A program made the position numbers and the translations under genes. Below are positions 34,913-43,381 of a stretch of DNA of 64,000 nucleotides, piece after piece. Position 1 is the stretch's first letter; the number at the start of each line of letters is the position of its first letter. The notes beneath the pieces are model-generated. The model made no database searches. It saw nothing but the letters and a program-made list of their open reading frames with translations, and was not told where the DNA came from. Source of the DNA: JBBIRG01 sp964410965 (GTDB lineage: Bacteria > CLD3 > SB21 > JBBIRG01); the NCBI GenBank assembly GCA_964410965.1, contig CAYPIY010000010.1, positions 62,001 through 126,000 on the forward strand. Reading direction: 5' to 3'.

Positions 34913-36871
34913 TTACTTGGTCGCCGCCCACTTATGAACTTCAGAACGGAACCATTCGTCCGCTTCGTCGGTCCACTTAAAGTTATGGCGGATGTATTCC
35001 ATAGTTTCCTTTTCCGTATCGGTGTACTTGTTTCCGTCTCTTACGAGATTGAACAGGGTTTCCGCGTCAGCTTTGGAAATGCGACCGTCGCCCTGGCCTT
35101 CAACGGCCTTTTTCGCCGCTTCCACTAAACCGCGGTCGTATTTCTTTCCGTCGATCTCGGTATAATAAGATTCGCCGGCCTGCTTTTTGTTGAATTCGTC
35201 AAGCGCCTGGCGTTCTTTTTGTTTTTCGTACTGGGTCGCGGAAAGGACAATCTTCTTGTTCTCCTTGTCGAACTCGATGACCAGCAGGTTCAGTTCGGTG
35301 CCTTCGGACAGGGCGTCTTTCTTTTCGGTTTTCGGCAGGTGCGATGTCGGGATGAACCCTTCCACGCCCAGCGGCAGGGAAACGATGATGCCCTTCTCGA
35401 TGGACCGCATGACTTTTCCTGTGGTTTCAGTGCCCGGGGCGTATGCGTCGGTGAAAGTGTCCCACGGATTGTCGGATACGTGCTTGTGGCTCATGGAAAT
35501 ACGGCGGTTTTCCTTGTCGATGCCCATGATGACTACTTCGATCTCGTCGCCCTTTTTGACGATTTCGTTGGGATTGCGGACTTTTTTCGTCCAGGACAGA
35601 TCGGAGATGTGAACCAGCCCGTCGATGCCGGGTTCCAGTTCCACGAACACGCCGAAATTGGTAAGGTTGCGGACTTTGCCGAGATGCTTGCTGCCGATGG
35701 GGTATTTGTTGTCCACCTGGTCCCAAGGATCGTTCTGCAGTTTCTTGATGGACAGCGAGATCTTGCGGTCTTCCGCGACAATGCTGACCACTTCGGCCTC
35801 GACTTCGTCGCCGATCGCGAAGATCTGGGAAGGATGCTTGATCGTCTGGTTCCACGACATTTCCGAAATATGGATAAGTCCCTCGATGCCTTTTTCGATT
35901 TCAATAAAGGCGCCGTAATCGGTGATGGAAACGATTTTGCCCTTGACGATCGAATTGATCGTGTATTTCTGGGCGGCTTTCAGCCAGGGTTCTTCCTGCA
36001 TCTGTTTCATGCCGAGCGAGATCCGGTCCTTGTGTTCGTTGAAATCGATCACCATGACTTTGACTTTTTCGTCGAGCTTGACGATTTCAGACGGATGCTT
36101 GACGCGTCCCCAGGACATATCGGTGATATGCAGAAGCCCGTCCACGCCGCCGAGGTCGATGAACGCGCCGAAATCGGTAATGTTCTTGACGGTTCCGTCA
36201 AGGATCTGGCCTTTCTGGAGCTCGGCCAGGATCTTCTCGCGCTGACCGCGGGTGGATTCCTCAATCAGGACACGGCTGCTGACGACGACATTCTTGCGGA
36301 TATTGTTGATCTTCACGACTTTGAACATCAGTTCCCGGCCGACGTATGCGTCGAAATCACGGATCGGCTTGACATCGATCTGGGATCCGGGAAGGAAACA
36401 GTCGACTCCCATGACGTTCACGACCATGCCGCCTTTGATCCGTTTCGAGATCACGCCGCTGACGACTTCACCGGTTTCAGAATACTTGGAAATTTTTTCC
36501 CAAACGCGCATGAAATCCGCTTTCTTGTGCGACAGGATCACCTGGCCGTCTTTATCCTCGAGATTGTCCAAAAAAACCTCGATTTCATCGCCGACTTTAA
36601 ACTTGTCCAGGTTATCGCTGAATTCCGCCAGGGGAATGATGCCTTCGCTTTTGAAGCCGATATCGACTTTGACTTCCGTCTGCCCGATCTTCAGGATCCG
36701 GCCCTTGACGATTTCGCCCGCAGTGATCTTGCTCAGCGTGTTCTCGTACAGGGACATGAGACTGCTGATCTCGTCTTCATCGTAGTCAATGTGGGACTCT
36801 TTGAACTGGTCGAGCGGAATGATGGGTTTTCCGTACGTCCGTTTGGGGTTGGTGGTTTTGGTTTCGGTCAT
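34913..36871 (-). CDS. rpsA: 30S ribosomal protein S1
   Basis: This 652-aa protein with six S1 OB-fold repeats (about 52-116, 134-199, 220-288, 308-375, 394-463, 482-547) binds mRNA on the 30S subunit for initiation. Repeats 3-5 carry the strongest RNA-binding signature (FGAFIDL / YGAFIEI / FGVFVEL with the GLLHITDMSW-type strand). A C-terminal ~100-residue tail after repeat 6 is unusual; it is charged, ends DEADEWFRSEVHKWAATK, and contains no further S1 repeat. An RBS and ~130-nt leader precede the ATG, which fits the S1 autoregulation known in other bacteria (inference). Confidence 0.95.
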   Translation of the reverse strand: MTETKTTNPKRTYGKPIIPLDQFKESHIDYDEDEISSLMSLYENTLSKITAGEIVKGRILKIGQTEVKVDIGFKSEGIIPLAEFSDNLDKFKVGDEIEVFLDNLEDKDGQVILSHKKADFMRVWEKISKYSETGEVVSGVISKRIKGGMVVNVMGVDCFLPGSQIDVKPIRDFDAYVGRELMFKVVKINNIRKNVVVSSRVLIEESTRGQREKILAELQKGQILDGTVKNITDFGAFIDLGGVDGLLHITDMSWGRVKHPSEIVKLDEKVKVMVIDFNEHKDRISLGMKQMQEEPWLKAAQKYTINSIVKGKIVSITDYGAFIEIEKGIEGLIHISEMSWNQTIKHPSQIFAIGDEVEAEVVSIVAEDRKISLSIKKLQNDPWDQVDNKYPIGSKHLGKVRNLTNFGVFVELEPGIDGLVHISDLSWTKKVRNPNEIVKKGDEIEVVIMGIDKENRRISMSHKHVSDNPWDTFTDAYAPGTETTGKVMRSIEKGIIVSLPLGVEGFIPTSHLPKTEKKDALSEGTELNLLVIEFDKENKKIVLSATQYEKQKERQALDEFNKKQAGESYYTEIDGKKYDRGLVEAAKKAVEGQGDGRISKADAETLFNLVRDGNKYTDTEKETMEYIRHNFKWTDEADEWFRSEVHKWAATK

Positions 36872-37010
36872 TTAATTGTTTGCTTCGCCTCAGACCCGGG
36901 ATCGGTTCCCGCGCACATGGTATCGGCAAAAACTCCTGTTAAAAGCCCCGGGCTTGCGGGGGTTGGTGATGCGTCCGTGCGGTGACGCAGGGTTAATTAA
37001 AATGGACGCT

Positions 37011-37039
37011 ATTATAGGAAAAGGCAATGATAATAGCAA
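37011..37039 (-). promoter_or_regulatory. Strong predicted promoter of rpsA
   Basis: On the minus strand TTGCTA (37034-37039) and a perfect TATAAT (37011-37016) are spaced by 17 bp. Transcription would begin near 37004, giving an rpsA leader of about 130 nt. It lies just below the terminator of the upstream lipoprotein gene, so rpsA is independently expressed. Confidence 0.75.
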
Positions 37040-37041
37040 AT

Positions 37042-37074
37042 AAAAAAACCCGCTTTTTTAATGCGGGTTTTTTG
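37042..37074 (-). terminator. Intrinsic terminator after the DUF4349 gene
   Basis: AAAAAACCCGC and GCGGGTTTTTT are inverse complements with a 9-nt loop, T-rich on both strands. It closes the leftward DUF4349 transcript 20 bp after its stop. Confidence 0.88.
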
Positions 37075-37093
37075 GTATGATCTGAATGGATTC

Positions 37094-38143
37094 CTATGAC
37101 TGCTGAGGCGGGGTCACCACCTGAATTTTTTTCCGACGCGTTCGTTTGACCAGCCTGACAATCAAATACACGATCAGGAAAATCAGGGCAAAAACCGGTA
37201 TGCCGGCGATCAGGAAAGCGATCGTGCCGCTCAGGATGACCGCGAATCCCTTGACGCCGTGCACGAATCCGTCTCCAATCGTCGCCCAGAATCCGCCGCT
37301 GGAACTGACCGACACGGGATACGGCTCATGCATCGTGACACGGATGGTCGATAATGACGCCTGGTCGGCCAGGTACCGCTTCCGGCCCTCGAACCGTTCG
37401 ATGTCCTCGCGGATGCCTGTCAGTTCCCGTTCGACTTCCATGATTTCACGGACGTTTTTCGCCGCTTTCAGGATCTCCTGCATCCGGGCTTCCGCTTTTT
37501 TCTTGTTGACCAGCCGGGCTTCGAGATCAAAAAATTCCTCGCTCACGTCCGTGCCTTTCACGCCTTCCACTTCAACTTTTTTCGCCAGGTTTTTAAATTC
37601 GATCATCGCCGTTTCAAATTTGTCGGATGGGACGCGGATCTCGATGTTTCCCCGTTTTACGCCGGAATAGGGAATGTCCATTTTTGAATCGGATATAAAC
37701 CCGCCCAGGGAATCCGTGACTTTCTGGAGTTTTACCATGCATTCGTCATATTTTTCAATTTCCATCGTCAGGTCGCCGTTTTTGATAATCATCCTGTTTT
37801 TGATTTCGGAGGGTGATTTGATTTCAACGGCCTGTTTTCCTGATGATTCGATTCCGGGAAGATTCAGGACGGCGCTGATGCCGGGTTGGCCTCCGCTCAA
37901 AGCGTCTCCGGTACTGGCTGCCCCGCCGCTCAGTTTGCCGGTTTTAGCGGCTGCGGTGCGGCTCTTCACCGACGTTCGTCCGTCACTTACTTTTGCCGTT
38001 TCTGAACTGACGCTCTCATCATAACCGCCTTCTTCCCTGTCGAGTTTTTGATTGGATAAATCCGAAGATTTTCCGCAGGACAAAACCAGTACTGCGAAAA
38101 AAGAAAAAATGATTCCGTTTCTAACTATTGTCCGCATATACAT
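37094..38143 (-). CDS. DUF4349 lipoprotein
   Basis: This 349-aa membrane-anchored protein has a signal peptide with lipobox VLVLSC (Cys about 23), a low-complexity Ser/Gly/Thr region, and then the DUF4349 domain (about 118-330). The DUF has a coiled-coil hairpin EARMQEILKAAKNVREIM ... LTGIREDIERFEGRKR, and a C-terminal hydrophobic helix (VILSGTIAFLIAGIPVFALIFLIVYLIV, split by Gly/Pro) followed by a basic tail KRTRRKK. The function of the family is unknown; the layout suggests an envelope protein with both a lipid anchor and a membrane helix. An alternative start is the Met at residue 3. Confidence 0.85.
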   Translation of the reverse strand: MYMRTIVRNGIIFSFFAVLVLSCGKSSDLSNQKLDREEGGYDESVSSETAKVSDGRTSVKSRTAAAKTGKLSGGAASTGDALSGGQPGISAVLNLPGIESSGKQAVEIKSPSEIKNRMIIKNGDLTMEIEKYDECMVKLQKVTDSLGGFISDSKMDIPYSGVKRGNIEIRVPSDKFETAMIEFKNLAKKVEVEGVKGTDVSEEFFDLEARLVNKKKAEARMQEILKAAKNVREIMEVERELTGIREDIERFEGRKRYLADQASLSTIRVTMHEPYPVSVSSSGGFWATIGDGFVHGVKGFAVILSGTIAFLIAGIPVFALIFLIVYLIVRLVKRTRRKKIQVVTPPQQS

Positions 38144-38174
38144 TCTCCCCGTTTTATTCGCAAAATAAAATCAA

Positions 38175-38203
38175 TTGACTTACTGTCACGGTCAATGTAA
38201 ATT
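38175..38203 (+). promoter_or_regulatory. Predicted promoter of the 180-aa gene
   Basis: TTGACT at 38175-38180 and TAAATT at 38198-38203 have 17-bp spacing. An AAGGAA ribosome-binding site follows before the ATG at 38238. This supports the ATG start over an upstream TTG in the same frame. Confidence 0.55.
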
Positions 38204-38237
38204 AATTCAGAAGAAAAAACAACAAGGAAATTTTACG

Positions 38238-38780
38238 ATGAAGGGTTTTGAACCCGCGACGCTGAACATTACGCGCGGAGACAATCCATGGAACGGAATG
38301 ACCTCGACCCATGAGCAGGAAGAAGCCAATAAAAACATTGCCTCGGCTGATCTGCGCGGGCTGGATGCGGATTATTTTCCCTATTTAAAGAATTACGATA
38401 TCCCTGATCGGCTTTTGGTGAGAATGAAATCCGTTCCCCGCGTTATTCTTAATTCTTTGTATTTTTCCGATCTTCTCAAAGCGGACTGCACCCGAAGAGA
38501 ACCCGGCGGTACGCAGATTATCGGCTATTTCAAGGATATCGGATTCAAACGTTTGTCCCCTCGCCAGCTGACTTTGTTTTTGATTGAATCCCAGATTATT
38601 CAAACCTACTGGCATGTCGAAGCTGAGTTGAAGCTGATTTCAGAAGATGAAACCGGAGATCATTATTCCGCGCAATTTAAGGGACAGCATGTTTTCTTCA
38701 CCAATGAACGGAATGTATCGCCGCTGGATTTTACGGTAAAGATAGATAAAAAAAGCGGGGAGATGACCATTATTACTTAA
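38238..38780 (+). CDS. Unknown 180-aa soluble protein
   Basis: No family recognised. The protein starts MKGFEPATLNITRGDNPW and has no signal peptide. A basic helical middle (KSVPRVILNSLYFSDLLK; GFKRLSPRQLTLFLIES) is followed by a beta-rich C-terminal half (HYSAQFKGQHVFFTNERN...KIDKKSGEMTIIT) that resembles a small beta-sheet or NTF2-like end. I chose the ATG with AAGGAA upstream. It is followed by a 3' remnant of a caspase-type gene. Confidence 0.6.
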   Translation: MKGFEPATLNITRGDNPWNGMTSTHEQEEANKNIASADLRGLDADYFPYLKNYDIPDRLLVRMKSVPRVILNSLYFSDLLKADCTRREPGGTQIIGYFKDIGFKRLSPRQLTLFLIESQIIQTYWHVEAELKLISEDETGDHYSAQFKGQHVFFTNERNVSPLDFTVKIDKKSGEMTIIT

Positions 38781-38827
38781 AGGTATGGTTGGAGAAAAAA
38801 GGAATTTTAATACTACAAACGATACAC

Positions 38828-38886
38828 TGCATCCGACGGTGGACAGGGATAATATATATCAGAAGTTCGGGTTTGGGATCAGATAA
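38828..38886 (+). pseudogene. 3' remnant of a caspase-family gene
   Basis: The codons LHPTVDRDNIYQKFGFGIR and a stop match the last 19 codons of the caspase-domain gene ending at 42242 (LQHPTVDRDNIYQKFGFGIK), with about six base differences across 57 bp. There is no upstream remainder of the gene. It is a scar of a paralogue or an older copy that lay directly upstream of the present gene. Confidence 0.75.
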
Positions 38887-38982
38887 TGCAAAATATCAAA
38901 CACAAGGGTTTAAACGTTTTTGGATTTATAAATATTGCATCATTGCGATCAAAACTTATCTATTTTTAAAAGGTTATCAATC

Positions 38983-41493
38983 ATGAAAAATGCTATCTTA
39001 AGGTTTGTATCATTATTATTCATTTTCTTTCATTTCGTGAACTGCCATAAATTAAAGGCACAGGATATTAAAATAATCCCGCAGTTCGGGCATTCTTTTT
39101 TTATATATTCGGCTATGGCCATATCCGAAGATGATGAGTATATGGCCACAGCGGCCGCCAATGATATTATTATATGGAACCTGGCATCGGGGATTGAACT
39201 TGTTCGATTACCGGGATTGCAGGATGAGCCTGAGGTGTTGTCTTTTTCGTCTGACGGCAATTATTTTGCCTCCGGAGGCAGAAAAGGCTTCGTTTATGTA
39301 TGGTCGCTTGAGAATAACCGGTTACTCTGGAAAGATACCGTAAACAGGGACGGAATCACTCATTTGCAATTTTCTCGGGATTCAAAATTTCTATTTATCG
39401 CCAATAAAACCAGCGATATTCAGGGTTATGAAACTCTTACGGGCACTGCCGGCTTTCGGTTCAGGCATGAAGGCTCGGTACAAAGATTCGATATTTTTAA
39501 CAGCCGAATATACAGCGGTGCTGAATGCCTGTATACCTGGGACATTAAAACCGGCACGACGGTCTCCAAACAGATTTACCAGGGATGCAATAATCTTAAA
39601 GTCCTAAATGAAGACAGCGTACTGATCATGGGTCAGGATGAGTTATATATGATCAATCCGAACAACGGTCTTACCCGTTTATTAATAAAGGAAAAAACTT
39701 TTGTCACCCATTTTGATGTGTTTCGGGCTGAACGTCGGTATGCTTACTGTTCCACGTGGGCAACTCCTGACATCATGTACGGCACCTGTTCGGAAAAAGA
39801 AGCCTTCCGTCTGATTACGGATAAAAGCCTTCCTCATACCCTGTGTTATTTTCATAAGAATAATTATGCGGCGACCGGTCACCTGCCGAACAAAATATAT
39901 ATTTGGGATATGGCCGGGAAGAAATTACTGAGAGAATTCACCGCCAGTAAAAATATTACATTCTACCTGGCCGGTCTGTCGTTTTCATCCGATAAAAGAC
40001 GTATGAGCTGTAATGCGACGAATCAGGTGATCAAGTTGTTTGATCTTCAGCGGTTCACACAACTGAATTCGAAGAAAATACAGCTGAATGATAATTCCCT
40101 GAACGCTTCAATACTTTTTCCCGATGGTAACCGTGTACTTTTCAGTGTCTCCGGCATTGATAAGTTTTTTACATGGGAAACCGGAAATCAATCGCTTAAA
40201 TCCATTAATGTTAAACCAAATTTAGCATATAAAGGTGCCTATTTTCTTCCATCCGGTTTACTGATCACACATAATGATAATAAACGCCTGCTGCTTATAG
40301 ATCTTACCGGTCAAAAAATCATCGCTCAGACCGAATACGAGGAATCGACGCAAAATTCGGGTGTTTTATCAGCCAATCAGGAGACGTATTATTTAAAAAC
40401 CGACAATAAGATCACCGCTTATAGAACATCAGATCTGAGCAGGCAGTTCTCTGCGGATGCGGTAAAGGGGAGCATTTTGGCGGCGACGCCCGATTCCCGC
40501 TATCTTTTATTAACCACCGCGCGTAACCCGGAAGGGGAGCCGGATTCTGTCTGTTGTTTTGACCCGGTTGCGATGAATATCGAATACCGGTTTCAGGCTC
40601 ATGAAAAAATGATTAATTCCGGGCGTTTTTCTTCCGACGGTAAATTCTTTTTGACAGCGTCTAATGACAAGACCATGAAATTATGGAGTTATCCCGGCTT
40701 CCGTCTTGTCCGTACCTATGCGGGCACTGAAAATAAAATTATCGAGGCCGGATTCATTAATAATGATAAACTCATCATCGCCAGCACGAACAACACTCTT
40801 CAAATCTGGGATGTGGAGAAAGCTTTTCTTACAGCGACTCTCATGGCTTCGGCGGATAATGACTGGGCCATATTTACCCCGGACGGATATTTTGACTGTT
40901 CCCCCGGAGCCAGCGAGTATATCGCCGCCATTTCGGGCATTAATGGATACCGAATCGATCAGATCGCTCCTAAATACAACCGCCCGGATATTATTCTGGA
41001 ACGGCTGCACTGCACCGATATGCTTCTGATACAGCATTTACAGGCCGTTTATCAGAAAAGGTCAAAAAGAATGAAGCTGACCGAAAACAGTTTCAATCGA
41101 TGGAACCAATTGCCGGTTGTCGGAAAGGTAGAAACACAACAAAACGGTCAATGGATGGATTTAAAATTTTCTTTAAATGAAAATTCAAATAAGATAATAT
41201 CCTATAATATTTATATCAATGATGTACCGATTTACGGATCTAATGGCAAGATCTTGTCTGGTGATGAAAAGATGATATCCGAACGAGTGGAACTAACAGC
41301 CGGAACCAATAAAATTGAAGTCGCCTGCCGTGATGAGTTCTGGCAGGAAAGCATGCGGAGTCCGGTCTATGCCGATTATCAGGAGAAAAGAAAACCCGAT
41401 TTATATTTTCTGGGATTTGGTGTGTCCAAATATCAGAAAGCGGAACTCAACCTGCAGTTTGCCGATAAAGATGCTGTTGATTTATTAAAGTGA
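38983..41493 (+). CDS. WD40-repeat protein, N-terminal part of a WD40-caspase protein (frameshifted)
   Basis: An 836-aa frame starts with a signal peptide (MKNAILRFVSLLFIFFHF...LKAQ), then 10 or more WD40-type beta-propeller blades (for example FSSDGKFFLTASNDKTMKLW, about 548-567; IIIWNL, FVYVWSL, IYIWDM, LQIWDV). An interdomain segment follows, then the first strand of a caspase domain, RKPDLYFLGFGVSKY, near the end. The frame stops at TGA just after DAVDLLK. The next frame continues the caspase domain without loss, so this is one gene broken by a one-base deletion (in TTAAAG, 41485-41490). An ATG 48 nt downstream of the longest open start fits the signal peptide. Confidence 0.85.
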   Translation: MKNAILRFVSLLFIFFHFVNCHKLKAQDIKIIPQFGHSFFIYSAMAISEDDEYMATAAANDIIIWNLASGIELVRLPGLQDEPEVLSFSSDGNYFASGGRKGFVYVWSLENNRLLWKDTVNRDGITHLQFSRDSKFLFIANKTSDIQGYETLTGTAGFRFRHEGSVQRFDIFNSRIYSGAECLYTWDIKTGTTVSKQIYQGCNNLKVLNEDSVLIMGQDELYMINPNNGLTRLLIKEKTFVTHFDVFRAERRYAYCSTWATPDIMYGTCSEKEAFRLITDKSLPHTLCYFHKNNYAATGHLPNKIYIWDMAGKKLLREFTASKNITFYLAGLSFSSDKRRMSCNATNQVIKLFDLQRFTQLNSKKIQLNDNSLNASILFPDGNRVLFSVSGIDKFFTWETGNQSLKSINVKPNLAYKGAYFLPSGLLITHNDNKRLLLIDLTGQKIIAQTEYEESTQNSGVLSANQETYYLKTDNKITAYRTSDLSRQFSADAVKGSILAATPDSRYLLLTTARNPEGEPDSVCCFDPVAMNIEYRFQAHEKMINSGRFSSDGKFFLTASNDKTMKLWSYPGFRLVRTYAGTENKIIEAGFINNDKLIIASTNNTLQIWDVEKAFLTATLMASADNDWAIFTPDGYFDCSPGASEYIAAISGINGYRIDQIAPKYNRPDIILERLHCTDMLLIQHLQAVYQKRSKRMKLTENSFNRWNQLPVVGKVETQQNGQWMDLKFSLNENSNKIISYNIYINDVPIYGSNGKILSGDEKMISERVELTAGTNKIEVACRDEFWQESMRSPVYADYQEKRKPDLYFLGFGVSKYQKAELNLQFADKDAVDLLK

Positions 41494-42242
41494 TGGAAAA
41501 ACTCAGCGGTAAAGGATTCAGTAAGGTCTATACACGCGTTTATATTAATGAACAGGTTACCCGGGACTCTATCGTGAAAGCCAAGGAATTTGTCAGGAAC
41601 GCCAGACCGGATGATGTGTTCATTCTTTTTATTGCCGGACATGGTATGCATGACCATGATGCGGAAGCCACGTATTATTATCTCACCTCAAACGCGGATC
41701 CGGATGACTTAAAAAACACGGCGGCTGATTATGAGACGATAGAGGATTTACTGCAGGGTATTCCACCGCGAAACAAACTGTTTCTGATGGATGCCTGCGA
41801 ATCCGGTGAACTGGACGATGAGGAGCGGACAAATTTTCTGTCTCAGGCCGTTACAAAAGGTATTAATTCAAGAGGCATGAAAGTAATAAATCAGAATAAA
41901 AATACACAAAAAGAAGCTAAGCTTAAAAGAACCTTTTTATATCAGCGTGACCGGTATATATACAATGACCTGGTGCGGCGTTCCGGGGCGATTGTCTTTT
42001 CCTCTTCCAAGGGCGGCGAGTTAAGCTATGAGCGAAACGATATTGAAAACGGTTTGTTTACCGAATATATCATGAAAGCTCTTTCAACCAGAGAAGCCGA
42101 TAAAAATAAGGACGGCTTTGTATCCACTGACGAATTACGCGAATATGTTACGGATCAGGTGGCCAAAGCCAGCGGCGGCCTTCAGCACCCGACGGTGGAC
42201 CGGGATAATATTTACCAGAAGTTCGGGTTTGGGATTAAGTGA
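41493..42242 (+). CDS. Caspase-like (C14) domain, C-terminal part of the WD40-caspase protein
   Basis: A 249-aa frame completes the caspase-type (peptidase family C14) domain begun in the previous frame. Catalytic His50 is in FIAGHGMHDHD and Cys102 in LMDACESGE, both intact. The EF-hand-like string KNKDGFVSTDEL follows near the end (about 210) and the C-terminus is KFGFGIK. ATG 41493-41495 overlaps the preceding TGA, so coupled translation of a separate piece is possible. A single added A at 41489 would fuse the two frames into one ~1085-aa WD40-metacaspase-like protein, the common form of this family. Confidence 0.85.
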   Translation: MEKLSGKGFSKVYTRVYINEQVTRDSIVKAKEFVRNARPDDVFILFIAGHGMHDHDAEATYYYLTSNADPDDLKNTAADYETIEDLLQGIPPRNKLFLMDACESGELDDEERTNFLSQAVTKGINSRGMKVINQNKNTQKEAKLKRTFLYQRDRYIYNDLVRRSGAIVFSSSKGGELSYERNDIENGLFTEYIMKALSTREADKNKDGFVSTDELREYVTDQVAKASGGLQHPTVDRDNIYQKFGFGIK

Positions 42243-42384
42243 AAAGAACAAAAAGCGAACAAGCTGGCACGATGAAAATCTTTGAATCAGACATTCCAAT
42301 TAAATTATGTATGATTTTTAAGATTTGATAATTTAGCAATAGCGAATGAATTCAGTAGCTTTAATATACCTGGATACAAATTGT

Positions 42385-43326
42385 TCAGTATTTTTTTAAT
42401 ATCCGGTCAAATATGGAATTTTTAATTTTCCACATTTCCTCCGAAACTGATTCGGGATGGATCAGCGTATATTCATCAGTCATTCCTGTTTCTCTGAGCA
42501 GGAACAAGCTGAAAAGGTCAGTATGATATACGGGTAAGAAAGTGATCTTTTTCCGCAATTCTTCAAGTTCCGATTCATAAGCCTCAACGGCTTTTTTTTC
42601 ATCGCCGGTTTTCGGAGAATAATAGGTTAAGCCTTTGCGGTGGACGGCAATATGCGCTATGTTGTGTTTTTCGGGTAACGATTGTATTGCCGTCTGAATG
42701 ATCTGATTCGCATCAAGAACGGCTTTAATTTCACGGTCGGAAAAACGCGGCACGATAAGAAATTCAAAACCGGGAGTGATTTTTTTTCCGTGTTTGATGA
42801 TTTTTTCTTCCAGCTCTTTTCGGGTCAGATTGTTTACCGGCGCGTTGATCTGATTTTCAAACAAGGAATACACTGTTTCTTTCCGGCTAATTGTCATTGT
42901 GTCAGATCTGAAACCCGCCGTCCAGTTTTCCGGCAGAGCCATCTTCAGAAGCATCAGCAAACTGTCCCGCTTGACATTCTCCGGTTCGGCTGCGGTTGTT
43001 GTCCATTCCGCGTTTGATAAAACCAATTGTTCGCCGATGATTCCCTGTTTGTAGATTTTGTCTTTGTATCCCAGTTCGTCAGAGGAAGTGTGGAACCGCT
43101 TCAAAATACCGCAAACTCTTATTCTGGTTTTGTGCAGTGTTTCTTTATCCCAGTCATTTTTTCCTTCGATATGATACACTTGTCCCTCATCCGTTACCAC
43201 AACGGCGCCGGCTTTTGAATGTTCAGCGATGCCGGTAACAATAATATCCTGCTGGGCATTAACAGAGAGTGAAGAATAATGGGACATAAAGGATACGATC
43301 ATTATGGAGGCGAGCCGGTGTTTCAT
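42385..43326 (-). CDS. Unknown secreted protein
   Basis: This 313-aa protein starts MKHRLASIMIVSFMSHYSS with a signal peptide ending near VNAQQ. I prefer this Met to one 13 codons upstream. The first ~100 residues (IIVTGIAEHSKAGAVVVT) resemble a small beta-barrel or OB-like domain, and the rest is helical with acidic and basic repeats (AVEAYESELEELRKKI). No family recognised. It follows a 142-bp gap after the caspase gene and is divergent to nothing nearby; its start region abuts the 1048-aa gene stop, so it is in the same leftward transcript. Confidence 0.55.
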   Translation of the reverse strand: MKHRLASIMIVSFMSHYSSLSVNAQQDIIVTGIAEHSKAGAVVVTDEGQVYHIEGKNDWDKETLHKTRIRVCGILKRFHTSSDELGYKDKIYKQGIIGEQLVLSNAEWTTTAAEPENVKRDSLLMLLKMALPENWTAGFRSDTMTISRKETVYSLFENQINAPVNNLTRKELEEKIIKHGKKITPGFEFLIVPRFSDREIKAVLDANQIIQTAIQSLPEKHNIAHIAVHRKGLTYYSPKTGDEKKAVEAYESELEELRKKITFLPVYHTDLFSLFLLRETGMTDEYTLIHPESVSEEMWKIKNSIFDRILKKY

Positions 43327-43381
43327 TCCGGTATCCGGTTGTACAGCAATAATCGCTTTAAGCAAATCCCGTAGGATATAA

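Noticed and set aside
35219..36985. 588-aa open frame on the plus strand opposite rpsA
   Set aside because: It is an antisense shadow of the high-GC S1 gene; composition is His/Asp/Phe-rich nonsense with no family features and no RBS.
41481..41495. Programmed -1 frameshift joining the WD40 and caspase frames
   Set aside because: The site TTATTAAAGTGA has no proper X-XXY-YYZ slippery heptamer (the Leu tRNA would not re-pair), so a deletion or sequence error is more likely.
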